Origin: Alphaproteobacteria bacterium
GTDB taxonomy: Bacteria; Pseudomonadota; Alphaproteobacteria; JAUHZY01
NCBI GenBank assembly: GCA_030425825.1
Contig: JAUHZY010000001.1
Span: 1-64,000 of the forward strand
Length of the DNA stretch: 64,000 nucleotides
Reading direction: 5' to 3'
Position numbers and translations under genes: made by a program. Positions 7,625 through 16,019 of the stretch are shown one piece after another. How positions within the stretch are numbered: position 1 is the stretch's first letter; each line of letters begins with the position of its first letter. The notes under the pieces are model-generated. The model did not search any database and was not told where the DNA came from. It saw only the letters and a list, made by a program, of their open reading frames with translations.

Positions 7625-9053
7625 GGTGTTGAGAGTATGGTTGGTGAAGATTGATCATATCATCTATTGATTCGAGAAAGTTTTTTTTAGTGAGTTGGAT
7701 CTCTCTTTTTATCGATTGTAATATATTGATTTTTGTTTGATAACTTTGTCTTTCTTGAATGCTATAAGAGCTTTTTTGTGGAGAATCTAGGATATCAAGA
7801 TGCTCTTTAGTTCTATTTATTTCGTTTTGTATTTCATCGAGCCTCTTTTTTGCGAAGAAAAGCCACATTTTTGTATTTTCTTGCCATATACGGCTATTAA
7901 TAAAACTGAGATTGCTGCTCAGTAATTTTTTGTGTATGTACTCGCTTGTGTTCATATCTGTCTCTTTTAATAGTGTATCATAAAGTTCTTTTTCTTTAAT
8001 TTTCAGTATCATAAGGAGGCATGTAACGGGAGGATAAAAGATGTAATTTGAGCTTTTCCTAGAGCGTATAACAACGTTTAACTCCGTGAAGAGTCTCTCT
8101 TGATCTCTCAAGCTAAGGTTAAAAACATTCGAGTATGTTGCAAACGCACTTAAAAATGTATCTCTACCAGCTAATTCATCTTTTTGAAGCTCTATTACAT
8201 TTAGAACTTCATCGAGGCCGAATTTTTTAAACAAAAACTCGGCAAAATTTTCATGAGATGGCGTTGGGATGTTTGTCGTCCAGTCAATAAATTTTCTTAA
8301 GTATCCTGATGAGTTCATGTCTGTGCCATAAATTGACTTAACAGAGTGTTGTAGTTGCTCTGTATCAACACCCAAAATAAAAATAACTCCATCGACATCA
8401 AATAAGTGTTTTATCATCTCAAGAAGTTCGACAGCATACGTTGGTCGGCAACGATCAAGGTCGTCAATGAAAATTACTATTCTTTGTTGTTCAGTATTAC
8501 TAGAAAGATGTTTTTTAAAATCATTGATGTTCTTTTTTAATTTTGAATAGTTATCTTTTTTGATAGAAGTAATAATTTCTTGTGATTCTTGAAGATTACT
8601 TTGAAAATCTTTTATGACTTTTTCTGGTGATATATTCACAGTTCCCAGAGACTTTACTTTTATAGCTAACTCGATACTTTCCGACAACGTTTTGCCAGTT
8701 GATTGTATGATGCCTTTCGCAGAAGCAGAAAGCGCGGACCTAGCTTTGGAAAGTGATGGTTTTATTTCTTTTTCAAACTCTGAAAAAAATGCAAATAAAG
8801 GGTCTTCAGTGAAATCTGTTTTCCAGGCATTAAAGTAAAAAGTTTTAAAAGTTTTGTTTTCTAGGTCTTTTTGCCACCTTTTCATAAAAAATGTTTTTCC
8901 GCTTCCGTAAGACCCATCAAGGGCGATTGTAAATGGTTGTGTGATAGTAGAAATGATATCAGTTAATTTTTCTGAAAAATGTTTTAGGTCAAGAACATCA
9001 TCTTTCCAAGGGTCTGTACTATTGATTTTGTTTTCTTGATTTTTTTTAAGCAT
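7608..9053 (-). CDS. KAP-family P-loop NTPase
   Basis: 481 residues. The N-terminal Walker A is GSYGSGKTFF (residues 47-56), followed by an aromatic-Asn-Ala-Trp segment (YFNAWKTD) characteristic of KAP NTPases. A long insert holds basic and coiled-coil stretches, and Walker B is IVIFIDDLDRCRP (about 192-204). The C-terminal third is rich in charged helices. KAP domains occur in membrane-associated ATPases and in several phage-defence genes. No transmembrane segments are obvious here and no defence partner lies beside it, so the role is open. The 3' end overlaps typA by 17 nt. AT-rich codon use suggests a later acquisition, but this was not computed. Confidence 0.85.
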   Translation of the reverse strand: MLKKNQENKINSTDPWKDDVLDLKHFSEKLTDIISTITQPFTIALDGSYGSGKTFFMKRWQKDLENKTFKTFYFNAWKTDFTEDPLFAFFSEFEKEIKPSLSKARSALSASAKGIIQSTGKTLSESIELAIKVKSLGTVNISPEKVIKDFQSNLQESQEIITSIKKDNYSKLKKNINDFKKHLSSNTEQQRIVIFIDDLDRCRPTYAVELLEMIKHLFDVDGVIFILGVDTEQLQHSVKSIYGTDMNSSGYLRKFIDWTTNIPTPSHENFAEFLFKKFGLDEVLNVIELQKDELAGRDTFLSAFATYSNVFNLSLRDQERLFTELNVVIRSRKSSNYIFYPPVTCLLMILKIKEKELYDTLLKETDMNTSEYIHKKLLSSNLSFINSRIWQENTKMWLFFAKKRLDEIQNEINRTKEHLDILDSPQKSSYSIQERQSYQTKINILQSIKREIQLTKKNFLESIDDMINLHQPYSQHPTSHA

Positions 9054-9108
9054 AAAACTATTCCCATTAGAGTTTTTCAGACTATATTATAATGACACAA
9101 GCACAACT

Positions 9109-9339
9109 ATGGATAGAGTAAAAATGAAAAATATGGAAATTCACAATTTGGTTAAAATCAGGCTTGATGATAATTACACAGCCGAAGTTAAAATTACAAA
9201 AGTCGGATTGGATTTTAATGACTTTGAAGGACGCATCTTACATGTTTTTGCGCTTCCAGAGAAGGGTGAGATTCAGAATGATATTCGTGTGGGAAAAGTA
9301 AGGCGCTTTAATAAAACTGACGTGTTAAATGTCAATTAA
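9109..9339 (+). CDS. Small hypothetical protein
   Basis: 76 residues from ATG 9109, or 71 from ATG 9124. It is divergent from the KAP gene, with a TATAAT-like -10 at about 9085-9090. The composition alternates hydrophobic and charged residues (VKIRLDDNYTAEVKITKVGLDF), consistent with a small beta-rich domain, but no family was recognised. It ends two bases before the stop of the convergent XRE regulator, matching the tight packing of the window and supporting a real gene. Confidence 0.5.
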   Translation: MDRVKMKNMEIHNLVKIRLDDNYTAEVKITKVGLDFNDFEGRILHVFALPEKGEIQNDIRVGKVRRFNKTDVLNVN

Positions 9340-9341
9340 TT

Positions 9342-9545
9342 CTAAACCAAATCTTCAATTTTAACATCAAGAGCTTTAGCAATACGCTCCATAACGTCAA
9401 GGCTGGGGTTTTTGATGCCGCGTTCTATGCCGCTGACGTAGGTGCGGTCAATCTCGGCTTTGAAGGCGAGGTCTTCTTGAGACATATCCTTGGCGCGGCG
9501 AAGTCGCCTAACATTCTCTGCGAATTTTTTACGTGCTTTAGTCAT
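9342..9545 (-). CDS. XRE-family helix-turn-helix regulator (C-protein-like)
   Basis: 67 residues from ATG 9545; an upstream frame start at 9581 lies inside the operator array and is not favoured. The whole protein is one HTH_3 domain: the first helix after RRLRRAKD, the helix-turn-helix MSQEDLAFKAEIDRTYVSGI, then ERGIKNPSL and a final helix ending in IEDLV. This compact form resembles controller proteins of restriction-modification systems, though no such system is adjacent. Repeated ACTATAGT palindromes lie immediately upstream, so autoregulation and control of the divergent lipoprotein gene are likely. Confidence 0.85.
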   Translation of the reverse strand: MTKARKKFAENVRRLRRAKDMSQEDLAFKAEIDRTYVSGIERGIKNPSLDVMERIAKALDVKIEDLV

Positions 9546-9560
9546 GAATTGATAATGATG

Positions 9561-9614
9561 ACTATTGACTACAAATAACACGTACTATAGTCTACAAAAT
9601 ACATACTATAGTAT
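9561..9614. promoter_or_regulatory. Operator array of ACTATAGT palindromes between the XRE regulator and a lipoprotein gene
   Basis: Two perfect copies of the palindrome ACTATAGT occur at 9584-9591 and 9605-9612, spaced 21 bp centre to centre, two helical turns. The second extends to ATACTATAGTAT (9603-9614). A weaker related box, ACTATTGACT, is at 9561-9570. The array fills the space between divergent genes starting at 9545 and 9632. It is most simply read as the binding site of the adjacent XRE regulator (inference). Confidence 0.6.
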
Positions 9615-9631
9615 TCATTTATGGGGTGGTC

Positions 9632-10012
9632 ATGAAACAATATCTAAAAAAGTTGGTTGCGGTGTTGGGGGTTTTTTCTGTTCTTGCGGCGTGTGCGGGG
9701 CGAACGGCGATACCTGTTTCAAGTTATAAATATGGGGATGAGAAATTGTCTTGTCGGGGATTGCATTTTGAAATGTCGAAAAGCATGAAGGCGGTGAAAG
9801 AGCTATACGCCGAGCGTCAGCAAAATGCCGCAGAAAATGTCGCGATTGGGGCTGCGGGGGCTGTGCTGTTTTTCCCTGTATTGTTCGCGATGGATTTCAG
9901 CGATACCGAAGAGGTCGAGATCAAAGCACATCGTGAACGTGTCGAAGTTTTAGAAAGGATCATGCGCGAAAAGAGGTGTGGTAATATCCCCGAGATTAAA
10001 CCAGAAAATTAA
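9632..10012 (+). CDS. Predicted lipoprotein of unknown function
   Basis: 126 residues from ATG 9632; a GTG at 9626 is in frame but overlaps the likely ribosome binding site. A lipoprotein signal peptide ends in SVLAAC, giving lipidated Cys at about residue 21. The mature part has a helical stretch, a short hydrophobic segment (AIGAAGAVLFFPVLFAM) and a charged C-terminus with one further Cys. No family recognised. It lies next to the XRE operator array and is probably under its control. Confidence 0.7.
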   Translation: MKQYLKKLVAVLGVFSVLAACAGRTAIPVSSYKYGDEKLSCRGLHFEMSKSMKAVKELYAERQQNAAENVAIGAAGAVLFFPVLFAMDFSDTEEVEIKAHRERVEVLERIMREKRCGNIPEIKPEN

Positions 10013-10072
10013 ATATTTGTGCGCTTTTGATTTTTCCGTATACTTGGGGTCTGAAATTCATAGGAGATCTTG

Positions 10073-11017
10073 ATGCGCACTTTGTTGGCTTTTGTTTTTA
10101 CCCTTGTTCTTTCATTTCCTGCCCAAGCTGAAAACTTGCAAGACCTTAATATAGGATATTCGCGTCTGCGAATCAGCCTGCCTGTTTTTGTTGCGAAAGA
10201 GCAGGGTTTCTTTGAAAGGCACGGTATCAATGCCAAGCTTGAAATGTATGAAACAGCACAGCCGCTTATGCAAGCTTTGATCAGCGGTCGTATTGATGTT
10301 GCAGGGTATACGGCGTTGCCGATCACATATAACGGTATGTTGCGCAGCGGTAAGAAGCTTTATTTTTTGACAACAATGGTCGAAGACCAAGACCATCGCA
10401 TTAGCTATTTGCTGAAAAAAGAAGGGTCAGGTATTAGCTCTGTCCATGATCTTAAAGGTAAGACGGTCGGTATTTTGCCAACCATTGCCTATAAAGCGTG
10501 GTTTGAGGCAATATTACGTAAGCATGACTTAAAGCCAGCTGTGGATGTAAAGATCCAGCAAATCGCGCCGATGCAGCAACCACAAGCCTTGAAAAATGGC
10601 GGTGTTGATGCGCTGTTCACCAATGATCCTGTGGCAACTTCTGTGTTACAAATGAAGGTGGGCGCGTTAATCAGTGATCAGGTCGAAGCACCAACGCATA
10701 TCATGAACCCTTTTCCTTTTGGCAGCTTTAATGTCTCACAAGAATGGGCAGAGCAACACCCAGATATGTTCCAGAAATTGAAAGCGGCAATGAATGAGGC
10801 GGTAGATTTTGTCAACAAGCATCCGGAAGAAGCAAAGCAAGCAATGCGTGCTTACTTGCCTGCAAAGTTCCAGCCGCATGTTGAGCATTATCCAAATGCT
10901 AAATACTTAAATACGAAAGCATCGTCGCAAAAAACATTTCAAGACGTTTCAGATTTATATTTAAAAATCGGCATTATTAAAAAACCTTTAGACTTAAAAG
11001 GCCTTATCATTGAGTAA
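10073..11017 (+). CDS. ABC transporter substrate-binding protein (SsuA/THI5-like)
   Basis: 314 residues from ATG 10073, with AGGAG at 10062-10066; a TTG at 10070 is less likely. The signal peptide ends in FPAQA-EN. The mature protein has the NMT1/THI5-like periplasmic fold: RLRISLPVFVAKEQGFFERHGI, then GYTALPITY, VGILPT and DALFTNDPVA. This family binds nitrate, sulfonates, taurine or thiamine-pyrimidine precursors; the ligand is not readable here and no TPP riboswitch was seen upstream. It overlaps the next gene by 8 nt, and the next two genes supply the ATPase and permease. Its binding domain is duplicated in the next gene. Confidence 0.9.
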   Translation: MRTLLAFVFTLVLSFPAQAENLQDLNIGYSRLRISLPVFVAKEQGFFERHGINAKLEMYETAQPLMQALISGRIDVAGYTALPITYNGMLRSGKKLYFLTTMVEDQDHRISYLLKKEGSGISSVHDLKGKTVGILPTIAYKAWFEAILRKHDLKPAVDVKIQQIAPMQQPQALKNGGVDALFTNDPVATSVLQMKVGALISDQVEAPTHIMNPFPFGSFNVSQEWAEQHPDMFQKLKAAMNEAVDFVNKHPEEAKQAMRAYLPAKFQPHVEHYPNAKYLNTKASSQKTFQDVSDLYLKIGIIKKPLDLKGLIIE

Positions 11018-12662
11018 AGTTCGCTTAGGTTGCTCGCAACTACGTATTAGTTTGCCCGTATTTGTGGCACTCGAAAAAGGCTTGTTTAAAAAACATGGTC
11101 TTAGTGTGGACCTGACAATGTATGAAACAGCACAGCCTTTGATGGCTGACTTGCTTGATAAAAAAATAGATATTGGTGGATATACAGCACTTCCTATTAC
11201 GTATGATGGTGTTATTTCTACGCGCAAAAAACTTTATTACCTGACAACAATGATCGAAGATCAGGACCATCGTGTCAGCTATCTTTTGAAATCTTCTCAA
11301 TCAACATTAAAAAAAGTTTCTGATCTTAAAGGGTGTAAAATAGGGATCTTGCCAACCCATGCGTACAGGTCGTGGTTGGATGTAATTTTGAAAAAGAATG
11401 GGCTTGAGAAAAATGTGGTGATAGAAGAAATTCCACCGCACGCACAAATGAATGCTTTGGCAAGCGGTCAGGTGGATGCTTTGTTCACCAATGATCCTAT
11501 GGCAACAACGATTGTTAAGAAAAAACTGGGAAAGCTTTTTTCAGCTGAAAATGAAGCGCTTGATAATATTAAAAACCCACTACCATTCGGCAGCTTCAAC
11601 GTTTCGAAAGAGTGGGCCGACAAGAACCCCAAAATGTTTAAAAATCTTGCGTTGGCCTTGGATGAGGCGGTTGTCTTTACCAATCAAAACCCCGAAGAAG
11701 CTAAGCAGTTTATGAAAAATTATATTGCAAAAGAGTATCAAGATTTTGTCAAAGAGATGCCAGATGCAAAATACCTCAAAACAGAAGAGTCCCCTTTATC
11801 TCTTTTCCAACATGTCGAAGAAGATTATTTAAAGCTGGGCGTTCTTGAGCAATCTCCGCGCTCTATTTGGTTTGGGTGTGGGTGGCGTTTTGATGGCAAG
11901 ATTGGGTCCAAGCTGCATGTTTCGAAACTGACAGCTTCTCATCAAAACAATGCTGATGAAAAGCTGATTTTCAAGGACTTGTCCTTTGGTGTTCAGCCAG
12001 GTGAAATCGTTGGCATTTTCGGTCCCAATGGGAGCGGGAAAAGCACATTGTTACGCACACTTGCAGGATTTCATCAGGCGGATGCAGGAAGTGTTCAGTT
12101 TCCTGAAGTTGGTATACATCAAACAGAACTCTCCTATGTTTCACAAAATTATCGCGAGAGTTTTTTCAATTGGGCCAGTTTGCGTGGAAATATAAAACTG
12201 GTTATGAATAATGAACAAGATGCAGACAACGTTATTGATGAAACACTTAAAGCGATTGGCCTAGATTTAGATCTTAGCCTGAAACCAAAACAATGCAGTG
12301 GTGGTATGTTGCAGCAAGCAGCCATTTTGCGCGCTTTTTGTAAAAACCCTTCAGTTTTTCTAGCAGATGAGCCTTTCTCGGCACTTGATGTGGATGTCGT
12401 AAGAAAAGTGCGACAAGCCTTTTCAAATTTTGTACGCAGCAACAACATTGCCGCCGTACTTGTCTTGCATAATCTAGAAGATATGTTGGAAGTATGTGAC
12501 CGCTTAATCGTGGTGAATGGTACGCCCTTTTCAACAAAGAAGTTAAAAGGCTTTGCACCAATGTCTATTTTTGAGAATGAGCGACTGAACACAATTTCTA
12601 AGAAAAAGGCAAAGCCGATTCAGTTTGATAAAATTATTCAGAATATGTTGGCGCTGTCATGA
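11010..12662 (+). CDS. Fusion of a substrate-binding domain with an ABC transporter ATPase
   Basis: 550 residues starting at TTG 11010, inside the end of the previous gene. An in-frame stop at 10995 rules out a longer N-terminus, so there is no signal peptide. Residues 1-285 are a close copy of the preceding mature binding protein (RLGCSQLRISLPVFVALEKG, TMYETAQPLM, GYTALPITY, FTNDPMATT). Residues about 305-525 are a complete ABC ATPase: Walker A GPNGSGKST, Q-loop YVSQN, signature CSGGMLQQ, Walker B VFLADEPFSALD, H-loop LVLHNLED. A binding domain tied to a cytoplasmic ATPase is odd, because binding proteins normally work outside the membrane. A single-base error joining two genes is possible, but no alternative start for an independent ATPase gene lies near the junction. 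Confidence 0.85.
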   Translation: MSKVRLGCSQLRISLPVFVALEKGLFKKHGLSVDLTMYETAQPLMADLLDKKIDIGGYTALPITYDGVISTRKKLYYLTTMIEDQDHRVSYLLKSSQSTLKKVSDLKGCKIGILPTHAYRSWLDVILKKNGLEKNVVIEEIPPHAQMNALASGQVDALFTNDPMATTIVKKKLGKLFSAENEALDNIKNPLPFGSFNVSKEWADKNPKMFKNLALALDEAVVFTNQNPEEAKQFMKNYIAKEYQDFVKEMPDAKYLKTEESPLSLFQHVEEDYLKLGVLEQSPRSIWFGCGWRFDGKIGSKLHVSKLTASHQNNADEKLIFKDLSFGVQPGEIVGIFGPNGSGKSTLLRTLAGFHQADAGSVQFPEVGIHQTELSYVSQNYRESFFNWASLRGNIKLVMNNEQDADNVIDETLKAIGLDLDLSLKPKQCSGGMLQQAAILRAFCKNPSVFLADEPFSALDVDVVRKVRQAFSNFVRSNNIAAVLVLHNLEDMLEVCDRLIVVNGTPFSTKKLKGFAPMSIFENERLNTISKKKAKPIQFDKIIQNMLALS

Positions 12663-13387
12663 TGAAATATCTTTCTTTTATCAGTGTTATGTTTATCCTT
12701 TTGTTGTGGGGTGTTGTGACTTCTTTCGCACTGATCGACCAAACATTACTTGCAGGGCCCGTTGAGACATTTCGTGTTATTATAGCAGGTGACCAAATTT
12801 TCATACATGCTTGGCATACAATCATACGCGCCTTGGAAGGCTGGTCTGTTGCATTGGTTTTAGGCGGCTTCATCGGTCTTGCGATTGGAATGGCTGGTAA
12901 CTTCTTCAAAGCGATTGAACCCTTGATGGAGTTCTTGCGTGCAATTCCACCTGTCATGGCTTTCCCTTTGTTTCTTGTTGGCTTTAATTATGGCGAAGGC
13001 GCATATATTTGGACCGTTATTTTTGGATGTTTCCCTATTATGATGCTGACAGTTTCACGTGGTTTCCAGCAGATTTCGAAAGATAAACTGGAATTACTTG
13101 CCCTATATCATGTGAAAAAACGTCTAAGACTGATGAGCTGTTTTATGGAATCTTTGCCGCATATTTTCTTAGGTGGTCGTTTGACACTTTCTTTTGCATT
13201 AGTCATTGCGGTTGTCACAGAAATGATCTTCACACCGCGTTCTGGATTTGCGCTGGGTGCGCTGGCCCGTGATGCCGAAATTAATTTTGACACGCCAACA
13301 TTTTATGCCGCTGTACTTGTCATTGGTGGGTTTGGCTATTTCGCAAATGTCGCTTTGAGAAAAATTCATCAAAAGTTTTTCATTTAG
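12659..13387 (+). CDS. ABC transporter permease (SsuC/TauC/ThiX-like)
   Basis: 242 residues with about six membrane segments. The cytoplasmic EAA-type loop lies in the stretch ELLALYHVKKRLRLMSCFME. It starts in an ATGA overlap with the SBP-ATPase fusion, so the three genes form one translationally coupled operon encoding an importer of the nitrate/sulfonate/thiamine-precursor class. One permease gene implies a homodimeric channel. Substrate unknown. Confidence 0.9.
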   Translation: MMKYLSFISVMFILLLWGVVTSFALIDQTLLAGPVETFRVIIAGDQIFIHAWHTIIRALEGWSVALVLGGFIGLAIGMAGNFFKAIEPLMEFLRAIPPVMAFPLFLVGFNYGEGAYIWTVIFGCFPIMMLTVSRGFQQISKDKLELLALYHVKKRLRLMSCFMESLPHIFLGGRLTLSFALVIAVVTEMIFTPRSGFALGALARDAEINFDTPTFYAAVLVIGGFGYFANVALRKIHQKFFI

Positions 13388-13495
13388 GTTTTCTAAAAGT
13401 TTTTCGCAAACATATTTCAAACAAAAACACTTTGCATGCATCTTTTTTTTAGCTACCCTAAAGGTTCTGTTTTCTTTTAAACCTGCGGAGGGTAC

Positions 13496-14371
13496 ATGAC
13501 ACTTATTCCTTATGATGATCGTGATGGATGGATTTGGTTTGATGGGGAATTTGTTCCCTGGCGTGAAGCAACTATCCATGTCATTACGCACGGCCTGCAT
13601 TATGGATCTTGTGTGTTTGAGGGAGAGCGCTCTTACGGCGGTAAAATTTTTAAGATGGTTGAGCACCATCAGCGCTTGATTGATTCAGCAGAAATTCTGG
13701 GCTTTCAGATACCTTATAGTCGTCAAGAATTGGATGATGCAGCTTGTCAGGTATTGGAAAAAAACAATATTGTTGATGGGTATGTGCGCCCTGTTGCTTG
13801 GCGTGGTTCTGAGCAAATGGGTATTTCTGCGCAGCAAACAAAAATTCATGTGGCGATTGCTGCATGGGACTGGCCTGCGTATTACCCGAAAGAGATGCTG
13901 GAAAACGGCATTAAGATGAAGACAGCTAAATGGAAGCGTCCATCTCCTGAAACAGCACCTAGTCATGCAAAAGCTGCGGGTCTTTATATGATTTGTACAG
14001 TTAGTAAACATCAGGTCGAAGAAGAAGGGTGTCAAGATGCGTTGATGCTGGATTATCGTGGCTATGTTGCAGAGGCAACATCGGCTAACATTTTTTTCTT
14101 TACTAAAGATGGTGTTATTCATACCCCAACTCCAGATTGTTTTTTGAATGGTCTGACACGTCAAACAGTTATTGAGTTGGCAAAAGAAAATGGTATTGAA
14201 GTTATTGAAAGACACATTATGCCAGATGAGTTGGGTGATTTTGAAAGTGTCTTTTTGACGGGAACAGCAGCAGAAGTTATGCCAGTTGGCCAGATCGACT
14301 CACACAGCTATACCGTGAATGCGCCCACAAAGCTTTTGCTTGAGAAGTACCAGGAGCTTACACGTTCTTAG
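13496..14371 (+). CDS. ilvE: Branched-chain amino acid aminotransferase
   Basis: 291 residues, PLP fold class IV. Motifs include FVPWREATIHVITHGLHYG near the N-terminus, the PLP lysine in SHAKAAGLYM (about residue 160), YRGYVAEATSANIF, and LTRQTVIELA followed by FLTGTAAEV. GGAGGG sits 4-5 nt before the ATG. It catalyses the last step of valine, leucine and isoleucine synthesis and heads the block of these genes. It shares the 4-base TTAG with the stop of the convergent ilvA. Confidence 0.93.
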   Translation: MTLIPYDDRDGWIWFDGEFVPWREATIHVITHGLHYGSCVFEGERSYGGKIFKMVEHHQRLIDSAEILGFQIPYSRQELDDAACQVLEKNNIVDGYVRPVAWRGSEQMGISAQQTKIHVAIAAWDWPAYYPKEMLENGIKMKTAKWKRPSPETAPSHAKAAGLYMICTVSKHQVEEEGCQDALMLDYRGYVAEATSANIFFFTKDGVIHTPTPDCFLNGLTRQTVIELAKENGIEVIERHIMPDELGDFESVFLTGTAAEVMPVGQIDSHSYTVNAPTKLLLEKYQELTRS

Positions 14372-15894
14372 ATGGTTTTTAGGATACGATTGGCTGTTTC
14401 TTCTTCTATTTCTTGGAAGTTGATAGGCAAATCGGTAAGTGTTTTAAGTGTTTGCTCTCTTGAAGACTCATTCTCGAACTCTAAACCAATTAAAGTGTGC
14501 CCTACGAATTCCCCTGAAAAGGCATAGTTGAAATAGCAAATATTTGCCAGAGATGAAATGCTTTCCAGAAACTCTTTTAATGCACCAGCTCTTTCAGGAA
14601 AATCATAACGCATGAAAAAAGGTAGGTTGAAAAGCTTTGGGTTGTAATTAATAATTCTAAACTCTGTATCTGCGTTCGATGTAACATCTTCGTAGGCGTA
14701 TTCTTTATCTTGAAGACGTTTTTTAATTTCTTGTAATTGATCTTCTCCTGCTTCAAATGCGATCACAGGCCATCCTTTTTCAGGGTCAATTTTACCGTAC
14801 TGAAATTCTGTAATGCTGACATCAAAAAGAATTTCTTCAAGAATGTTTAAAAGGCTTCCTTTTTTCTCCCCCAATTCAAATCTGAAATATTTGCGCTTTG
14901 CATACCCTATGGCTGATTGACGCGCAATACGACGAAGTTGCCCGAAATCCATATTTGCGCCACAAATAACAGCAAGTGCTTTTTTGTTTTTAAGCATGTC
15001 TTTTGACTTAATAAGTCCTGCAAGGCTCATCGCACCAGAAGGTTCAGGGATTGAACGTTTTTCTTCCCACATTGTTTGGATGGCGCCGCACACTTCCTCA
15101 TTAGTGACCGTAATAACATCATCAAGAAGTTCTTTGCAAATCTCAAAATTCAGGGTGCCCGGTGTATGTACCGCTGTGCCATCGCAAAAAGCATCAAGCT
15201 TTTTGATTTTTGTGATTTTATCATTTTTGATAGATGTCTTCATAGAGGCTTGGTCAACGCCTTCGACACCAATTATTTTAACATTAGGCATGCTTTTTTT
15301 AAGAGATGTCGCAACACCTGCAGCCATGCCGCCACCGCCAATTTGTAAGAAAACATAGTCAAGAGAACCAATGTCAGAAGAGAGAATTTCTTCTCCAATT
15401 GTTGCCTGACCTGCAATTGTATAAAGATCGTCATAAGGATGAATATAGGGAAGATCGTTTTCTTTGACAAAATTAGCTGCGGCTTCTGCCGCCTCATTAT
15501 ATGTATCGCCAACCAGAACAATTTCAACCCATTCTTTGCCAAGCTTTTTGACAGAGACTTGCTTCATTTTAGGTGTTGAAACAGGCATAAATATTTTTGC
15601 TTTTATGTTGAGTTCATTCGCGGCCAGGGCAACGCCTTGCGCGTGATTTCCTGCTGATGCAGCAACAATAAACTTTGGGCTTTCCGTTTCGCTCAGTACT
15701 TTTATTTTATTATATGCTCCGCGCCACTTATAAGCATTAATCGGAGAGATGTCTTCTCGCTTCAAGAAAATGTTAGCGTCGCTAATAATATCAACGTGTT
15801 GTATGGGGGTGGGGCTGCCGACATCATAGACACGTTTCATTGCTAGAGCAGTTTCTTGTTCGACCTGTTGTCTCAAATTATTTGACTTGCTCAT
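14368..15894 (-). CDS. ilvA: Threonine dehydratase (biosynthetic, with regulatory C-terminus)
   Basis: 508 residues. The PLP lysine is in INAYKWRGAYN, whereas most homologues have Phe-Lys-Leu-Arg-Gly there. The phosphate loop is IGGGGMAAG and AASAGNHAQGVA is present. Residues about 330-508 form the paired ACT-like regulatory region of biosynthetic IlvA (GSLLNILEEILF and, later, FPERAGALKEFLESI), which senses isoleucine and valine. It converts threonine to 2-oxobutyrate, the first isoleucine step. Opposite strand to the rest of the cluster, with a 4-nt convergent overlap with ilvE. Confidence 0.93.
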   Translation of the reverse strand: MSKSNNLRQQVEQETALAMKRVYDVGSPTPIQHVDIISDANIFLKREDISPINAYKWRGAYNKIKVLSETESPKFIVAASAGNHAQGVALAANELNIKAKIFMPVSTPKMKQVSVKKLGKEWVEIVLVGDTYNEAAEAAANFVKENDLPYIHPYDDLYTIAGQATIGEEILSSDIGSLDYVFLQIGGGGMAAGVATSLKKSMPNVKIIGVEGVDQASMKTSIKNDKITKIKKLDAFCDGTAVHTPGTLNFEICKELLDDVITVTNEEVCGAIQTMWEEKRSIPEPSGAMSLAGLIKSKDMLKNKKALAVICGANMDFGQLRRIARQSAIGYAKRKYFRFELGEKKGSLLNILEEILFDVSITEFQYGKIDPEKGWPVIAFEAGEDQLQEIKKRLQDKEYAYEDVTSNADTEFRIINYNPKLFNLPFFMRYDFPERAGALKEFLESISSLANICYFNYAFSGEFVGHTLIGLEFENESSREQTLKTLTDLPINFQEIEEETANRILKTI

Positions 15895-16019
15895 TTCATT
15901 TTCTCATTTTTTTAAAGGTATAAGCTACTTTACGTTTGATCTTTTTCGAAGGAACTTGTTATAGTTTATGATTCGCCCACTGACAAGATGAAATGTGGAG
16001 TGAAGTAAAGGATTTTGGA

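Noticed and set aside
10013-10072. TPP riboswitch before the THI5-like binding protein gene
   Set aside because: No sequence resembling the conserved THI box was seen, and the gap is only 60 nt.
10009-10396. Minus-strand frames over the first binding-protein gene
   Set aside because: Antisense shadows of a clear ABC binding protein gene with its own signal peptide and RBS.
15895-16019. Possible leader peptide or attenuator before ilvB
   Set aside because: No short frame rich in Ile, Val or Leu and no hairpin with a T-run was found there.
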